Assembly (NCBI RefSeq): GCF_014196795.1
Contig: NZ_JACIEJ010000004.1
Span: 248,001 to 312,000, forward strand
DNA length: 64,000 bases
Direction of reading: 5' to 3'
Origin: Sagittula marina
Lineage (GTDB): Bacteria > Pseudomonadota > Alphaproteobacteria > Rhodobacterales > Rhodobacteraceae
Below, in pieces: positions 53,831 through 62,378 of the stretch. The notes beneath the pieces were generated by a model that ran no database searches, was not told where the DNA came from, and saw only the letters and a program-made list of their open reading frames with translations. Made by a program: the position numbers and the translations under genes. The stretch's first letter is position 1, and the number at the start of each line of letters is the position of its first letter.

Positions 53831-55516
53831 TCAGATTTCTTCGGAGAAGTGCTTCATCACCAGACGGATCGGGTTCGGCGCGGCCTGCCCCAGCCCACAA
53901 ATCGACGCATCGCCCATCGCCTGGCACAACTCTTCAAGCAGTGGCTGGTCCCAAGTGTCGGCGCTCATCAATTTGACGGCCTTTTCGCACCCGACACGAC
54001 AGGGCGTGCACTGACCGCAGCTTTCATCCTCGAAGAAGCGCAGCATGTTGAGCGCCGCATCGCGCGCCGAATCCTGATCCGACAGAACCACGACCGCCGC
54101 CGAGCCAATAAAGGTGCCGAGCGGCTGCAACGTGTCGAAATCCAACGGCACATCCGCCATGGATGCGGGCAGCAGGCCAGAGGATGGACCACCCGGCTGA
54201 TAGGCTTTGAAAACGTGTCCGTCTCGCATTCCGCCCGCAGCATCGATAACATCGTTGATGGTCGACCCGGCGGGCAAAAGATACACGCCCGGCTTCTGCA
54301 CCCGCCCCGATACGGAGTAGGACCGCAGCCCTTTGCGTCCGTTTTTCTCAACCGAGGACAAAGCCTCAGGCCCTTCGCGGCACACTTTGCAGACCCAATG
54401 CAGCGTCTCGACGTTGTGCACCAGAGTTGGCCGGTTAAAGATCCCGACCTGCGCCACATAGGGCGGGCGGTGGCGTGGGATGCCGCGTTTGCCTTCGATC
54501 GACTCGATCATGGCGCTCTCTTCGCCACAGATATAGGCTCCGGCACCACGACGCAGGTCGATGTAGCCGTGATCCACAACACCTGCGTCTTCCAGTGCCT
54601 TGATTTCGCGACGCAAAATCGCCAACACTGCCGGATATTCGTCGCGCATGTAGATGAAGGCGCGCTCTGCCTCCACCGCCCAGGCCGCGATCAGCATTCC
54701 TTCAAGGAAAACATGGGGTTGCCGCTCGAGGTAAAAGCGGTCCTTGAAGGTTCCCGGCTCTCCCTCGTCGCCATTTACCGCAAGGTAGCGCGGACCTTCG
54801 GCCCCGCGCACGAACCCCCATTTGCGGCCCGACGGAAAGCCTGCACCGCCCAGACCGCGCAGGCCGGATGACAGCACCGTTTCCTGCACCTGCTCCCAAT
54901 CGCCGCCGTCCCGCAGCTCCGCCAGCTTGCTGTAGCCCCCCTGCGCCACGTAGGCCTCGTAGCCCTCGTACTCGGGCAGATGGGCATGCGTGTCCTGCGC
55001 GGCGATGGCCGCTTCGACCTTCTCAACCGTGGCGTGGTCGATGTGGTTGTGCCCGATCTCCAAAACCGGAGCCGTGTCGCAGCGGCCCATGCAAGGCGCC
55101 CGAAGCACACGCACCTGCGAGGGGTCCATCCCGTCCTCCAGGGCGGCCTGAAGCTGTTCGGCCCCGGCCATCTCGCACGACAGGGAATCGCACACCCGAA
55201 TCGTCAACGCGGGCGGCGGTGTCTCGCCTTCCTTGACCACATCGAAATGGGCATAAAACGTCGCGACTTCGTAAACCTCGGCCATGGAAAGCCGCATTTC
55301 CTCTCCCAGCGCGCGCAGATGCGCTGCGGACAGATGGCCGTATTTGTCCTGAATCAGATGGAGGAATTCGATCAAAAGGTCCCGACGCCGGTCCTGGTCA
55401 CCCAACAGCGCGCGCACGTCGGCCCATGCCTGATCCTCGACCTGACGGCCTTTCGGGGTGCTGCGCCCCTTGCCACGCGCATTTTTCCACACGCCCTTGC
55501 GCTCGTCGAGTGCCAT
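53831..55516 (-). CDS. NuoE-NuoF fusion (FdsB-like NADH/FMN subunit of formate dehydrogenase)
   Basis: 561 residues from the ATG at 55516. The N-terminal 180 residues are NuoE-like with a [2Fe-2S] Cys set (CDSLSC near residue 110, then CMGRC near 145). The rest is NuoF-like: FMN/NADH-binding GLGGAGFPSGRKW, NGDEGEPGTFKDR and GAYICGEESAMIES; and a [4Fe-4S] site CGQCTPCRVGC...ICGLGQ. This architecture fits the beta subunit of NAD-dependent formate dehydrogenases. The alpha (Mo) subunit is not adjacent on either side. Confidence 0.9.
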   Translation of the reverse strand: MALDERKGVWKNARGKGRSTPKGRQVEDQAWADVRALLGDQDRRRDLLIEFLHLIQDKYGHLSAAHLRALGEEMRLSMAEVYEVATFYAHFDVVKEGETPPPALTIRVCDSLSCEMAGAEQLQAALEDGMDPSQVRVLRAPCMGRCDTAPVLEIGHNHIDHATVEKVEAAIAAQDTHAHLPEYEGYEAYVAQGGYSKLAELRDGGDWEQVQETVLSSGLRGLGGAGFPSGRKWGFVRGAEGPRYLAVNGDEGEPGTFKDRFYLERQPHVFLEGMLIAAWAVEAERAFIYMRDEYPAVLAILRREIKALEDAGVVDHGYIDLRRGAGAYICGEESAMIESIEGKRGIPRHRPPYVAQVGIFNRPTLVHNVETLHWVCKVCREGPEALSSVEKNGRKGLRSYSVSGRVQKPGVYLLPAGSTINDVIDAAGGMRDGHVFKAYQPGGPSSGLLPASMADVPLDFDTLQPLGTFIGSAAVVVLSDQDSARDAALNMLRFFEDESCGQCTPCRVGCEKAVKLMSADTWDQPLLEELCQAMGDASICGLGQAAPNPIRLVMKHFSEEI

Positions 55517-55701
55517 GGCCTTACTCCCTCTTGTACTTGCTGCGCAGTTTATCCGCCGAGTAAGCTTTTGCGCAGGTAAAAAACGACGCCTTGCGGTGGG
55601 ACAACGCCCACAAAAGCCCCGGGTTTTGTCTGATGCGTGACGGAAAGTTCCGATAGAGGTAAGACATCCAATGGTATCGGGCGGGTTAAAATGGGGATGA
55701 G

Positions 55702-56736
55702 ATGACACGATTCACCTTGGCGACCTTGGGGATGGTCGTGGCACTGACACTCGCCATGACACTTGGCGCGCCCTTCGCGTTGATCGCGCTCCTCTACATC
55801 ACCGTTTTCACCTACGGCATGGACAAGCTGACCGCCCTGGCCGCGCCGGATCATCCTGACGCAGAATTCCCGGCGGGCGATGCGCTGTCTGTCACATTGG
55901 GACTGCTGCACTTCCCGCTGCTTTACGGCGGCGTCTGGGTGCTGGCGGAGGGCGACCTGGCACTCTCGGACCGGCTGGCGCTGTTCCTTGCGCTGGCCCT
56001 GTTCCTTGGGCAGGTGAGCAACTCAAACGCGCATGAGCTGATCCACCGCGCGCCACGCTGGATGCGACGTTTGGGCGTGGCGGTCTACAGCTCGGTCTTG
56101 TTCGGATTTCATGCCTCGGCGCACCCTCGCGTCCATCACATCCATGCCGCGACGCCGAAGGACCCCAATTCCGCGCGCATGGGCGAAGGCTTCTGGCACT
56201 TTGCCGGGCGGGCCTGGCGTGGCGCGCTGGTGCAAGGCTACCGCGCGGAACGGCGGCTGCGCCCCAGCGGCCTGACGCCCTACACCGCCTACGGGCTGCT
56301 CGCGCTGATCTCCATGGGCATTTCACTGGCGCTGGCCGGCTGGGCGGGCGTGCTGGCGCTGGTGCTGCTTGCGGCCTACGCGCAGCTTCAACTGCTGCTG
56401 TCTGATTACGTCCAGCACTACGGGCTGCAACGGCAGCAGATCGCAGCCGACAAGTTTGAGCCCGTCGGTGCCCGTCACAGCTGGAACGCGCCGCAGGGGT
56501 TCTCCTCTGCCCTGATGCTGAACGCACCGCGCCATTCCGATCACCATGCGCATCCCGCGCGGCACTATCCCGGCCTCGATCTGGACCGCGACCAGATGCC
56601 GATCCTGCCGCATTCCCTGCCCGTGATGGCCGTGATCGCCCTTGTCCCACCGCTGTGGCGGCACATCATGGACCCGCGCGCCCGCGCATGGCAGCCGACC
56701 ACAAGCGGACCCTCGCCCGAAGAGCGCCACGCTTAA
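55702..56736 (+). CDS. alkB: AlkB-type alkane 1-monooxygenase
   Basis: 344 residues with about six helices and the diiron His boxes: HELIHR, HPRVHH, the Asn/His-type DYVQHYGLQ and RHSDHHAHP near the end. It hydroxylates medium-chain alkanes at the terminal carbon in the inner membrane, using electrons from a rubredoxin not seen in the window. It is divergent from the NuoE-NuoF gene. Fatty-acid desaturase relatives share the His boxes, but HYG and PRHSDHH favour AlkB. Confidence 0.9.
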   Translation: MTRFTLATLGMVVALTLAMTLGAPFALIALLYITVFTYGMDKLTALAAPDHPDAEFPAGDALSVTLGLLHFPLLYGGVWVLAEGDLALSDRLALFLALALFLGQVSNSNAHELIHRAPRWMRRLGVAVYSSVLFGFHASAHPRVHHIHAATPKDPNSARMGEGFWHFAGRAWRGALVQGYRAERRLRPSGLTPYTAYGLLALISMGISLALAGWAGVLALVLLAAYAQLQLLLSDYVQHYGLQRQQIAADKFEPVGARHSWNAPQGFSSALMLNAPRHSDHHAHPARHYPGLDLDRDQMPILPHSLPVMAVIALVPPLWRHIMDPRARAWQPTTSGPSPEERHA

Positions 56737-56789
56737 CCAATTCTAAAACTGTCCCTTGCCGCGCTGCGGAAATCTGGCAGAATTGTGGC

Positions 56790-57194
56790 ATGAAACATAT
56801 CCTCGCCGCCGCCCTCACCGCGTTGACCGCTCTTCCAGCGTTTGCCGCCGAACCACTGACCGCCCGCGACTTCGAATCCTACGTGGACGGCAAGACGCTC
56901 TATTACGGGCTTGGTGGCGACTCCTACGGGGTGGAGGAGTACCTCCCCGACCGCCGCGTGCGCTGGTCCTTCATGGATGGCGAATGCAAGGAGGGGTACT
57001 GGTACGAGGCAGAGACCGGCAACATCTGCTTTGTCTACGAGGACGCTCCGAACGCACCGCAATGCTGGAGCTTCTTTCAAGACGGCAGCAAGCTGCGCGC
57101 CGTGTTTGAAAACGACGCCTCCACCACGGTTCTGTACGAAGCGCAGCAAGACGATAAGCCGATGCTGTGCTACGGACCAAAGATCGGCGTCTGA
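56790..57194 (+). CDS. exported hypothetical protein
   Basis: 134 residues from the ATG at 56790, giving a signal peptide ILAAALTALTALPAFA. The mature part is acidic, with paired Cys (GECKEG, NICFVYED, PQCWSF) and aromatic repeats (YYGLGGDSYGVEEYLPDRRV), resembling a small periplasmic beta protein. I do not recognise the family with confidence. It begins 53 bases after alkB and may be cotranscribed. Confidence 0.7.
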   Translation: MKHILAAALTALTALPAFAAEPLTARDFESYVDGKTLYYGLGGDSYGVEEYLPDRRVRWSFMDGECKEGYWYEAETGNICFVYEDAPNAPQCWSFFQDGSKLRAVFENDASTTVLYEAQQDDKPMLCYGPKIGV

Positions 57195-57198
57195 GGCG

Positions 57199-58080
57199 TC
57201 AGGCCGCGTCGCGCGGTCGGCGCGCGCTGTCCGCGCCCACCTGCATCATGCCCTGGCGGATGTAATCGCACAGAATATCGGTGATCGCCTTGCGACCGTT
57301 TCCAGCGTAAAGGTTGATGCGCTGCGTCCCAAGCTGCGGCAACGCATCGTCCTCGATATACTCGACAAAGGCCGGTGCGTGCCCCTGCAACCGGGCCGAG
57401 ATCGCGAGGTCGGCGCTCACCGTGGCATCCACCGTCATGTCACTGTCCGAATCCACCGCCAGTTCCCATTGCAGGTCCGCTGAATCCAGCGCGCCCAGTG
57501 CATGTTCGCGAAATCCGCAGGACCGGCAGAAAGCCACGCGCAACGGCCGCGCCCTGCGGGCTTGTCCCTCCGGTGCGCCGACCCAAAGCATCGGCACCTC
57601 CAGCAGCGTTTCCCCACCACTGTCCACCCCGGCCTCTGTCGTCAGGATCACATCCACCTCACCCCGCGCGAACTGCCGTTTCAGCGACCGCGTGAACGAG
57701 CTGAGCAACTGTATTTTCACCCGAGGATGGGTGCGCGCCATGCGTCGCAGCACCTGCGGGATCACCGGGTAGACGATGTCCACGGGCACCCCCAGCACGA
57801 TCTCCCCCTCCCATTCCTGACAGGTCAGGCGTGTGTAGATCTCGTCGTTCAGCTCCACCATCCGCTGGGCATAGCCCAAAAGCTGCGCCCCCGCCGGCGT
57901 CAAGGTCACACCCCGGCCTGACCGGTCGAGCAGCTTCATGTCCAGCATCTCTTCGAGCCGCTTCAGCTGCATGGACACCGCAGACTGAGTAAGGTTCAGA
58001 AAGCCAGCCGCCCGCGTGACGCCGCCCGCCTCAGCCACAGCCACAAAGGACCGCAGGACGGTGATATCCAGATTTCGCAT
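57199..58080 (-). CDS. LysR family transcriptional regulator
   Basis: 293 residues. N-terminal winged helix (ITVLRSFVAVAEAGGVTRAA, LNLTQSAVSMQLKRLEE) and the LysR substrate domain (LVCEP-like strands not quoted; GEVDVILTTEAG is visible). It is divergent from the small DUF1127 gene, which it may control. The effector is unknown. Confidence 0.95.
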   Translation of the reverse strand: MRNLDITVLRSFVAVAEAGGVTRAAGFLNLTQSAVSMQLKRLEEMLDMKLLDRSGRGVTLTPAGAQLLGYAQRMVELNDEIYTRLTCQEWEGEIVLGVPVDIVYPVIPQVLRRMARTHPRVKIQLLSSFTRSLKRQFARGEVDVILTTEAGVDSGGETLLEVPMLWVGAPEGQARRARPLRVAFCRSCGFREHALGALDSADLQWELAVDSDSDMTVDATVSADLAISARLQGHAPAFVEYIEDDALPQLGTQRINLYAGNGRKAITDILCDYIRQGMMQVGADSARRPRDAA

Positions 58081-58264
58081 TCATCAAGCTCCGTGATGCT
58101 GACCGTCAAAACCATTCGTTTCAAAGATACAGCACGTCACCCTATATATCAATCATCCCGATGGGATTCGTAAAAACCTAACAAACTGTGATGAACGCTT
58201 TGCGCTGCGCCCCTGCAGTGCCTCCGCCCCTGCGCGCATCACGCCAAGACAAAGGATTCGTGAC

Positions 58265-58486
58265 ATGATGTCGCTCCACCTCTCTCCCGCTTTGCGCGCG
58301 ACCTCCCCCCGTGCGCCACGCTCTCTTCGCGCCCGCCTGGCCGCCTGGACCGAAACCGCCCGCCAGCGGCACGCCCTTCGCCAGTTGGACCGCGACACCC
58401 TGCGCGACATCGGCATCAGCGTCCAAGCCGCCAAAAATGAAGCCGACCGCCCGTTTTGGGACTGCCCAGATCATTGGCGTATGTGA
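58265..58486 (+). CDS. DUF1127 small protein
   Basis: 73 residues from the first of two adjacent ATGs. Arg-rich N-terminus and the DUF1127 core RHALRQLDRDTLRDIGIS. DUF1127 proteins are small and basic, some binding RNA and regulating phosphate or stress responses in alphaproteobacteria. The end (WDCPDHWRM) is unusual and aromatic. It is divergent from a LysR gene. Confidence 0.88.
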   Translation: MMSLHLSPALRATSPRAPRSLRARLAAWTETARQRHALRQLDRDTLRDIGISVQAAKNEADRPFWDCPDHWRM

Positions 58487-58563
58487 AACAGACCTTTTCT
58501 AACGATCCAAAGCCCGGTTCCGCTTGAAAACCTGTGCCAGACTGCCAATATCTGACGCAGGGT

Positions 58564-58599
58564 CCGCGTTGGCACGCGGGGTCCACGCTTGCGCGTGGA
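58564..58599 (+). promoter_or_regulatory. two tandem tetraloop hairpins in the Bax-inhibitor leader
   Basis: CCGCGT-TGGC-ACGCGG (58564-58579) and TCCACGC-TTGC-GCGTGGA (58582-58599) are perfect stems two bases apart, about 28 bases before the start codon at 58628. They could form stacked helices in the 5' leader. Confidence 0.55.
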
Positions 58600-58627
58600 G
58601 TTCAACAGGTACCAATCGGAGGCTTTC

Positions 58628-59407
58628 ATGGCTGAATTTAATACGATCCGTGCGACAAGCGCCACAGGCGCACGCTCGGCTCAGATTGACGAAGGGCTGC
58701 GCGCCCATATGAACAAGGTGTACGGCACCATGTCCATCGGCATGGTGCTTACTGCACTGGCCGCATGGGCAATTTCCGGGCTGGCCGTCACCTCCACACC
58801 GAACGAATATCAGATTGGCGCCGACCGCTATCTGACTGACATCGGCTACATGCTGTATGTCTCACCGCTCAAATGGGTGCTGATGTTCGCACCACTGGCT
58901 TTCCTGTTCTTTGGCTGGGGCGCATTGATGCGTCGCGGGTCTTCCGCAGCGGTTCAGCTGGGCTTCTTTGCCTTTGCCACCGTGATCGGCATCTCGATGG
59001 GCACGATCTTCATGATCTACACGCCCTACTCCATCGCGCAGACGTTCCTTGTAACGGCCATTGCCTTTGCCGGTCTGTCGCTCTGGGGCTACACCACCAA
59101 GAAGGACCTGTCCGGCATGGGCACCTTCCTGATGATGGGTGTGATCGGTTTGCTGGTGGCCATGCTGGTCAACCTGTTCCTGCAATCCAGCGTGATGATG
59201 ATGGCCATCTCCGCCATCGGCGTTCTGATCTTTGCCGGTCTGACCGCCTTCCACACGCAGGAGATCAAGAACACCTATGTGGCGCACGCCTCCCACGGGG
59301 ATCAGGAATGGCTGAACAAGGCCGCCTTTGACGGCGCGCTGAGCCTCTACATCTCCTTCCTGAACATGTTCCAGTTCCTGCTCATGTTCATGGGTCAGAA
59401 CGAATAA
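58628..59407 (+). CDS. Bax inhibitor-1/YccA family membrane protein
   Basis: 259 residues from the ATG at 58628, with CGGAGG seven bases before it. About seven hydrophobic helices and the typical start GLRAHMNKVYGTMSIGMVLT. Bacterial BI-1 relatives form Ca2+-leak or protease-adaptor proteins in the inner membrane. C-terminal QEIKNTYVAHASHGD and LYISFLNMFQFLLMFMG fit the family. A hairpin leader precedes it and a terminator follows. Confidence 0.93.
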   Translation: MAEFNTIRATSATGARSAQIDEGLRAHMNKVYGTMSIGMVLTALAAWAISGLAVTSTPNEYQIGADRYLTDIGYMLYVSPLKWVLMFAPLAFLFFGWGALMRRGSSAAVQLGFFAFATVIGISMGTIFMIYTPYSIAQTFLVTAIAFAGLSLWGYTTKKDLSGMGTFLMMGVIGLLVAMLVNLFLQSSVMMMAISAIGVLIFAGLTAFHTQEIKNTYVAHASHGDQEWLNKAAFDGALSLYISFLNMFQFLLMFMGQNE

Positions 59408-59430
59408 CGCCTCTGACATCGCACGAAGAC

Positions 59431-59462
59431 GGGCCGGTCCATGTGACCGGCCCTTTTCTTTT
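59431..59462 (+). terminator. Rho-independent terminator after the Bax-inhibitor gene
   Basis: GGGCCGGTC - CATGT - GACCGGCCC is a perfect 9-bp stem followed by TTTTCTTTT. Confidence 0.92.
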
Positions 59463-59512
59463 GACCTCTCGGATAAGAATCACGCTAAGCTTCGGGAAAA
59501 CGGGAGGGATTT

Positions 59513-59974
59513 ATGACAGTGATCACCGAAGACGATGTGCAGCGCGATTCCGGTGACGGTCCCTTGGGCGCATTCGAGGCCCTGCTGTTCAGCGACACCG
59601 GCGGATTGACCCAGTTCGGCGCCTTTGTAGAAATCCTCCAACCCGGCGCAGCCAGCGCGCATCCGCATTGGCACGAGGAAGAGGACGAGATGGTCTATAT
59701 GCTCGAAGGCGAGGCCACACTGATCGAGGGCGACACCACAGCGCCCTTCCTCCCCGGCATGGCCGCCACCTTCGCCTCTGGCACGCCCACCGGTCATCGG
59801 GTGGAGAACCGCTCTGACACGCCCGTGCGCTATCTGGTGATCGGCACGCGAAAGCCACGGGACCGGGTACATTACCCCACGCAGGGCGACCGGGTGCTGC
59901 ATTTTGACCGCAGCACGGGGGACGCCCGCTGGGCATGGGCCAATGGCGCCCCCGCCGATCCGATCCCGAAATAA
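59513..59974 (+). CDS. cupin domain protein
   Basis: 153 residues. A single cupin barrel with metal-binding pattern HPHWHEEEDEMVYMLEG and, later, the His of GTPTGHRVEN. The substrate is unknown. The second half (VIGTRKPRDRVHYPTQGDRV) resembles small cupins of unknown function. The gene is bounded by terminators on both sides. Confidence 0.9.
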   Translation: MTVITEDDVQRDSGDGPLGAFEALLFSDTGGLTQFGAFVEILQPGAASAHPHWHEEEDEMVYMLEGEATLIEGDTTAPFLPGMAATFASGTPTGHRVENRSDTPVRYLVIGTRKPRDRVHYPTQGDRVLHFDRSTGDARWAWANGAPADPIPK

Positions 59975-60004
59975 AAAAGCCGCCCGGAAACCCGAGCGGC
60001 TTTT
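59975..60004. terminator. bidirectional terminator after the cupin gene
   Basis: AAAAGCCGC and GCGGCTTTT form a 9-bp stem around a 12-base loop; A and T runs on both sides serve the convergent cupin and 60025 genes. Confidence 0.88.
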
Positions 60005-60024
60005 CTGATAAAGGTGTGACCCGA

Positions 60025-60375
60025 TCAGTTCATTGCGACCAGCGCCGGTGCGGAGGCGTCGGCCACAACATTCACGGCGTCGCCCTGGCGAGCGAAAGTG
60101 AACATCTGGCCGACATGGCCCGGAAGACCAAAGCTGACGGAGTCGCCATCTGTCAGCGCCATCACAAGACGGCCGGTGTCTTCGGCATCGGTGCGCGAGG
60201 CGTAAATTGCTGTCAGCTCATAGGCGTCGCCCTTGGCGGTCCAGTAGACCGACATATCGACAGTCGCGCTGTGCACGGTTGCGCCAGACATGTCGGATGC
60301 AAGGGTAACGGTCTCGGCGGATGCAGCGACAGGCAGGGCAAGCAAAGCAACGGCGGCAAGGGTACGAAGGGTCAT
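60025..60375 (-). CDS. exported hypothetical protein
   Basis: 116 residues from the ATG at 60375 (signal peptide LRTLAAVALLALPVAASA). The mature protein is a predicted small beta protein (DMSVYWTAKGDAYELTAIYA, DGDSVSFGLPGHVGQMFTFA). I do not recognise the family. Conserved-looking but unassigned. Confidence 0.7.
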   Translation of the reverse strand: MTLRTLAAVALLALPVAASAETVTLASDMSGATVHSATVDMSVYWTAKGDAYELTAIYASRTDAEDTGRLVMALTDGDSVSFGLPGHVGQMFTFARQGDAVNVVADASAPALVAMN

Positions 60376-60612
60376 AGGATATCTCCACGCTCGGGTGAGA
60401 GGTCCGCACCAAACGCGCAGCCTCATTTTCTGCGTTGCAGCATCGCATATAAAGCACCAGCGAGCTACGCACGTCAGCGCATAGCCGACATGACATGATA
60501 TCAATGGGTTAACAGCATACTACGGTAGACCAAACCGGGCAACCTCTTTCTGCACTTGCATAATACCCTGCGCGGCAGCGGATCACCTCGAAACGCGATC
60601 CGCCAAAAGCAA

Positions 60613-60642
60613 CAAGGCCGCGTGGTTTCCCACACGGCCTTG
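60613..60642 (-). terminator. terminator after rpmG
   Basis: CAAGGCCGTGTGG pairs with CCACGCGGCCTTG (one mismatch) around GAAA, 24 bases after the rpmG stop, followed on the minus strand by TTGCTTTTGG. Confidence 0.7.
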
Positions 60643-60665
60643 CAGAATTCCAAAAGGGATCAAGA

Positions 60666-60833
60666 TTACTTGATCTTGCCTTCCTTGTACTCGACGTGCT
60701 TGCGCGCGACCGGGTCGTACTTGCGTACGGTCATCTTCTCGGTCATCGTCTTGCCGTTTTTCTTGGTCACGTAAAAGTGGCCAGTGCCTGCGGTCGAGTT
60801 CAGGCGGATCTTGATGGTTGCTGGTTTCGCCAT
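60666..60833 (-). CDS. rpmG: ribosomal protein bL33
   Basis: 55 residues ([20 protein letters not shown] start), basic. Large-subunit protein L33. The C-terminus [18 protein letters not shown] matches the zinc-independent type without the CxxC pairs. Start ATG at 60833, with GGGAGAC before it on the minus strand. Confidence 0.97.
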   Translation of the reverse strand: MAKPATIKIRLNSTAGTGHFYVTKKNGKTMTEKMTVRKYDPVARKHVEYKEGKIK

Positions 60834-60966
60834 AGTAAGTCTCCCGGGGTTGTCCCTAGCAACGCCGGGGGGCGCCCCGCGCGTGAAATAGATATGAAGC
60901 CTGCCTTTTACCGGTCGAGGCTGCGGAGTCAACTGCCGTCACCCTTATTGTGACGGGAAAAGTAAG

Positions 60967-61390
60967 TGCGCGGAGGGCCTGTAAGCCGGATTCTGTTATA
61001 CGACGGGTTGCCCCGCCCTCAGACGACCATTCCTCTGGGCCACATGTTGCCACGTGGCTCTAGCTGCCAACCCGGATCTCTCGGGCCAAAGCCGCCCTGC
61101 CCCGATATGCCGCAAGCGGCATCAGACGGGCGCGAGATCCCTATTAGGCATTGCTCCCGGTGGGGCTTGCCATGCGGGCGATGTTGCCATCCCCCCGGTG
61201 GGCTCTTACCCCACCGTTTCACCCTTACCGCACCGATCCCCCGGACAGGTCCGGGCGGCACGGCGGTTTGTTTTCTGTGGCGCTGTCCGTCAGGTTGCCC
61301 TGCCCGGGCGTTACCCGGCACCGGCGCCTTGGTGAGTCCGGACTTTCCTCTCGGGGTTACCCCCAAGCGGCCGTCCGCCCCTCCGCGCGC
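60967..61390 (-). ncRNA. rnpB: RNase P RNA (class A)
   Basis: About 424 bases. On the minus strand the 5' part has GAGAGGAAAGTCCGGACTC, the universal P4/J3-4 element, and the 3' part has ACAGAATCCGGCTTACAG. The ends GCGCGGAGG and CCTCCGCGC pair as P1, which sets the boundaries. It is the catalytic RNA that trims tRNA 5' ends. Exact ends are uncertain by a few bases. Confidence 0.96.
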
Positions 61391-61395
61391 TGTCC

Positions 61396-61423
61396 ACATA
61401 GAAACACTGTGCCCCCGGCGCAA
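61396..61423 (-). promoter_or_regulatory. rnpB promoter
   Basis: On the minus strand TTGCGC (61423-61418) and CTATGT (61401-61396) are 16 bases apart, and the expected start lies about six bases after the -10 at the 5' end of rnpB. Confidence 0.6.
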
Positions 61424-61462
61424 TCCCAATGTTGATGCAATCGCGCTGAAGGCGCGGCTGCG

Positions 61463-62173
61463 TCAGCGCAGCACCAGGGGCATTGCCAGCCAATCAGACA
61501 GTGCATCGGCCACGGCATCGGGCTGTTCGAGCATGGAAAAATGCGCCGCGTCTTCGATCACGCGCAGGTGCGCGCCGGGGATCAGCTCCGCCATGAATTC
61601 ATGCCGTTTGACCGGAAGCTGCCGGTTCTCCGCACCACAGACCACCAGTGTCGGCATGTTGATGCGCCGCAGCGTGCCCTGCTGGTCCTTGCGGCGCTGC
61701 CATGCGCGGGTCTGGCGCACCAGAACCTCCGGTCCCAGCCCCAGGGCCATGTCGCGGATCAGCGCCGCGACCTCACCCCGCCACGGGCTGGCCACCAGAT
61801 CACCCAGATGCAGGGCCTCGTCGATGACGCTTTCGAACTTCCCCGCGCGGGCACGGATCAACAGCGGATCGCGTGCGGCGGCTTGCTGCGGGGTGTCCTG
61901 CAACGGAGAGCTGTCCATCAGGCACAGGCGTGTCAGCCGATCCGGCGCGCGTCTCACGATCTCCAGCGCCACCGCCCCGCCCATGCCACACCCAACGATG
62001 GCAGAGCGTTTCGGCAATTGATCCAGAAGGTTGGAGGCGATTTCCTCGATCCGCTCGCCGCCGGTGATCGGCGCGGCCATCACGGCACGACGCCCGGACA
62101 GCGCCGCCAATTGCGGCCCGAACAGACGCGCATCGCACAGCATATCCGGCAAAAAGACGATGGGTTCAGGCAT
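61463..62173 (-). CDS. alpha/beta-hydrolase-fold protein lacking the catalytic serine
   Basis: 236 residues. The fold is clear: IVFLPDMLCDARLFGPQLAA at the start, LTRLCLMDSSP, and the His-containing DAAHFSMLEQPDAV at the end. The nucleophile elbow that should read G-x-S-x-G is GCGMG, with Gly where Ser is expected (about residue 82), read from TTGGGTGTGGCATGGGCGGG. A usual relative has GHSMG. It may be a non-catalytic or pseudo-enzyme. Confidence 0.82.
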   Translation of the reverse strand: MPEPIVFLPDMLCDARLFGPQLAALSGRRAVMAAPITGGERIEEIASNLLDQLPKRSAIVGCGMGGAVALEIVRRAPDRLTRLCLMDSSPLQDTPQQAAARDPLLIRARAGKFESVIDEALHLGDLVASPWRGEVAALIRDMALGLGPEVLVRQTRAWQRRKDQQGTLRRINMPTLVVCGAENRQLPVKRHEFMAELIPGAHLRVIEDAAHFSMLEQPDAVADALSDWLAMPLVLR

Positions 62174-62378
62174 CCCCCGTCCCCTCGCGTACCTGCGCTG
62201 CTGTCACGCTCGTCACCATTATCCTCTTCAAGACATCTGCAAACGGTCGGGTTGCCCAACGATCAACCGTGGGGCAACCTAACAGATGCCCCGTCAGGTG
62301 AAAGGGGCAGAAAACACCACTGCGCAAAACCGCCCAGCGCCGCCCGCCCGACGAAGACCGAGGCTCATCCGCCGCGAA

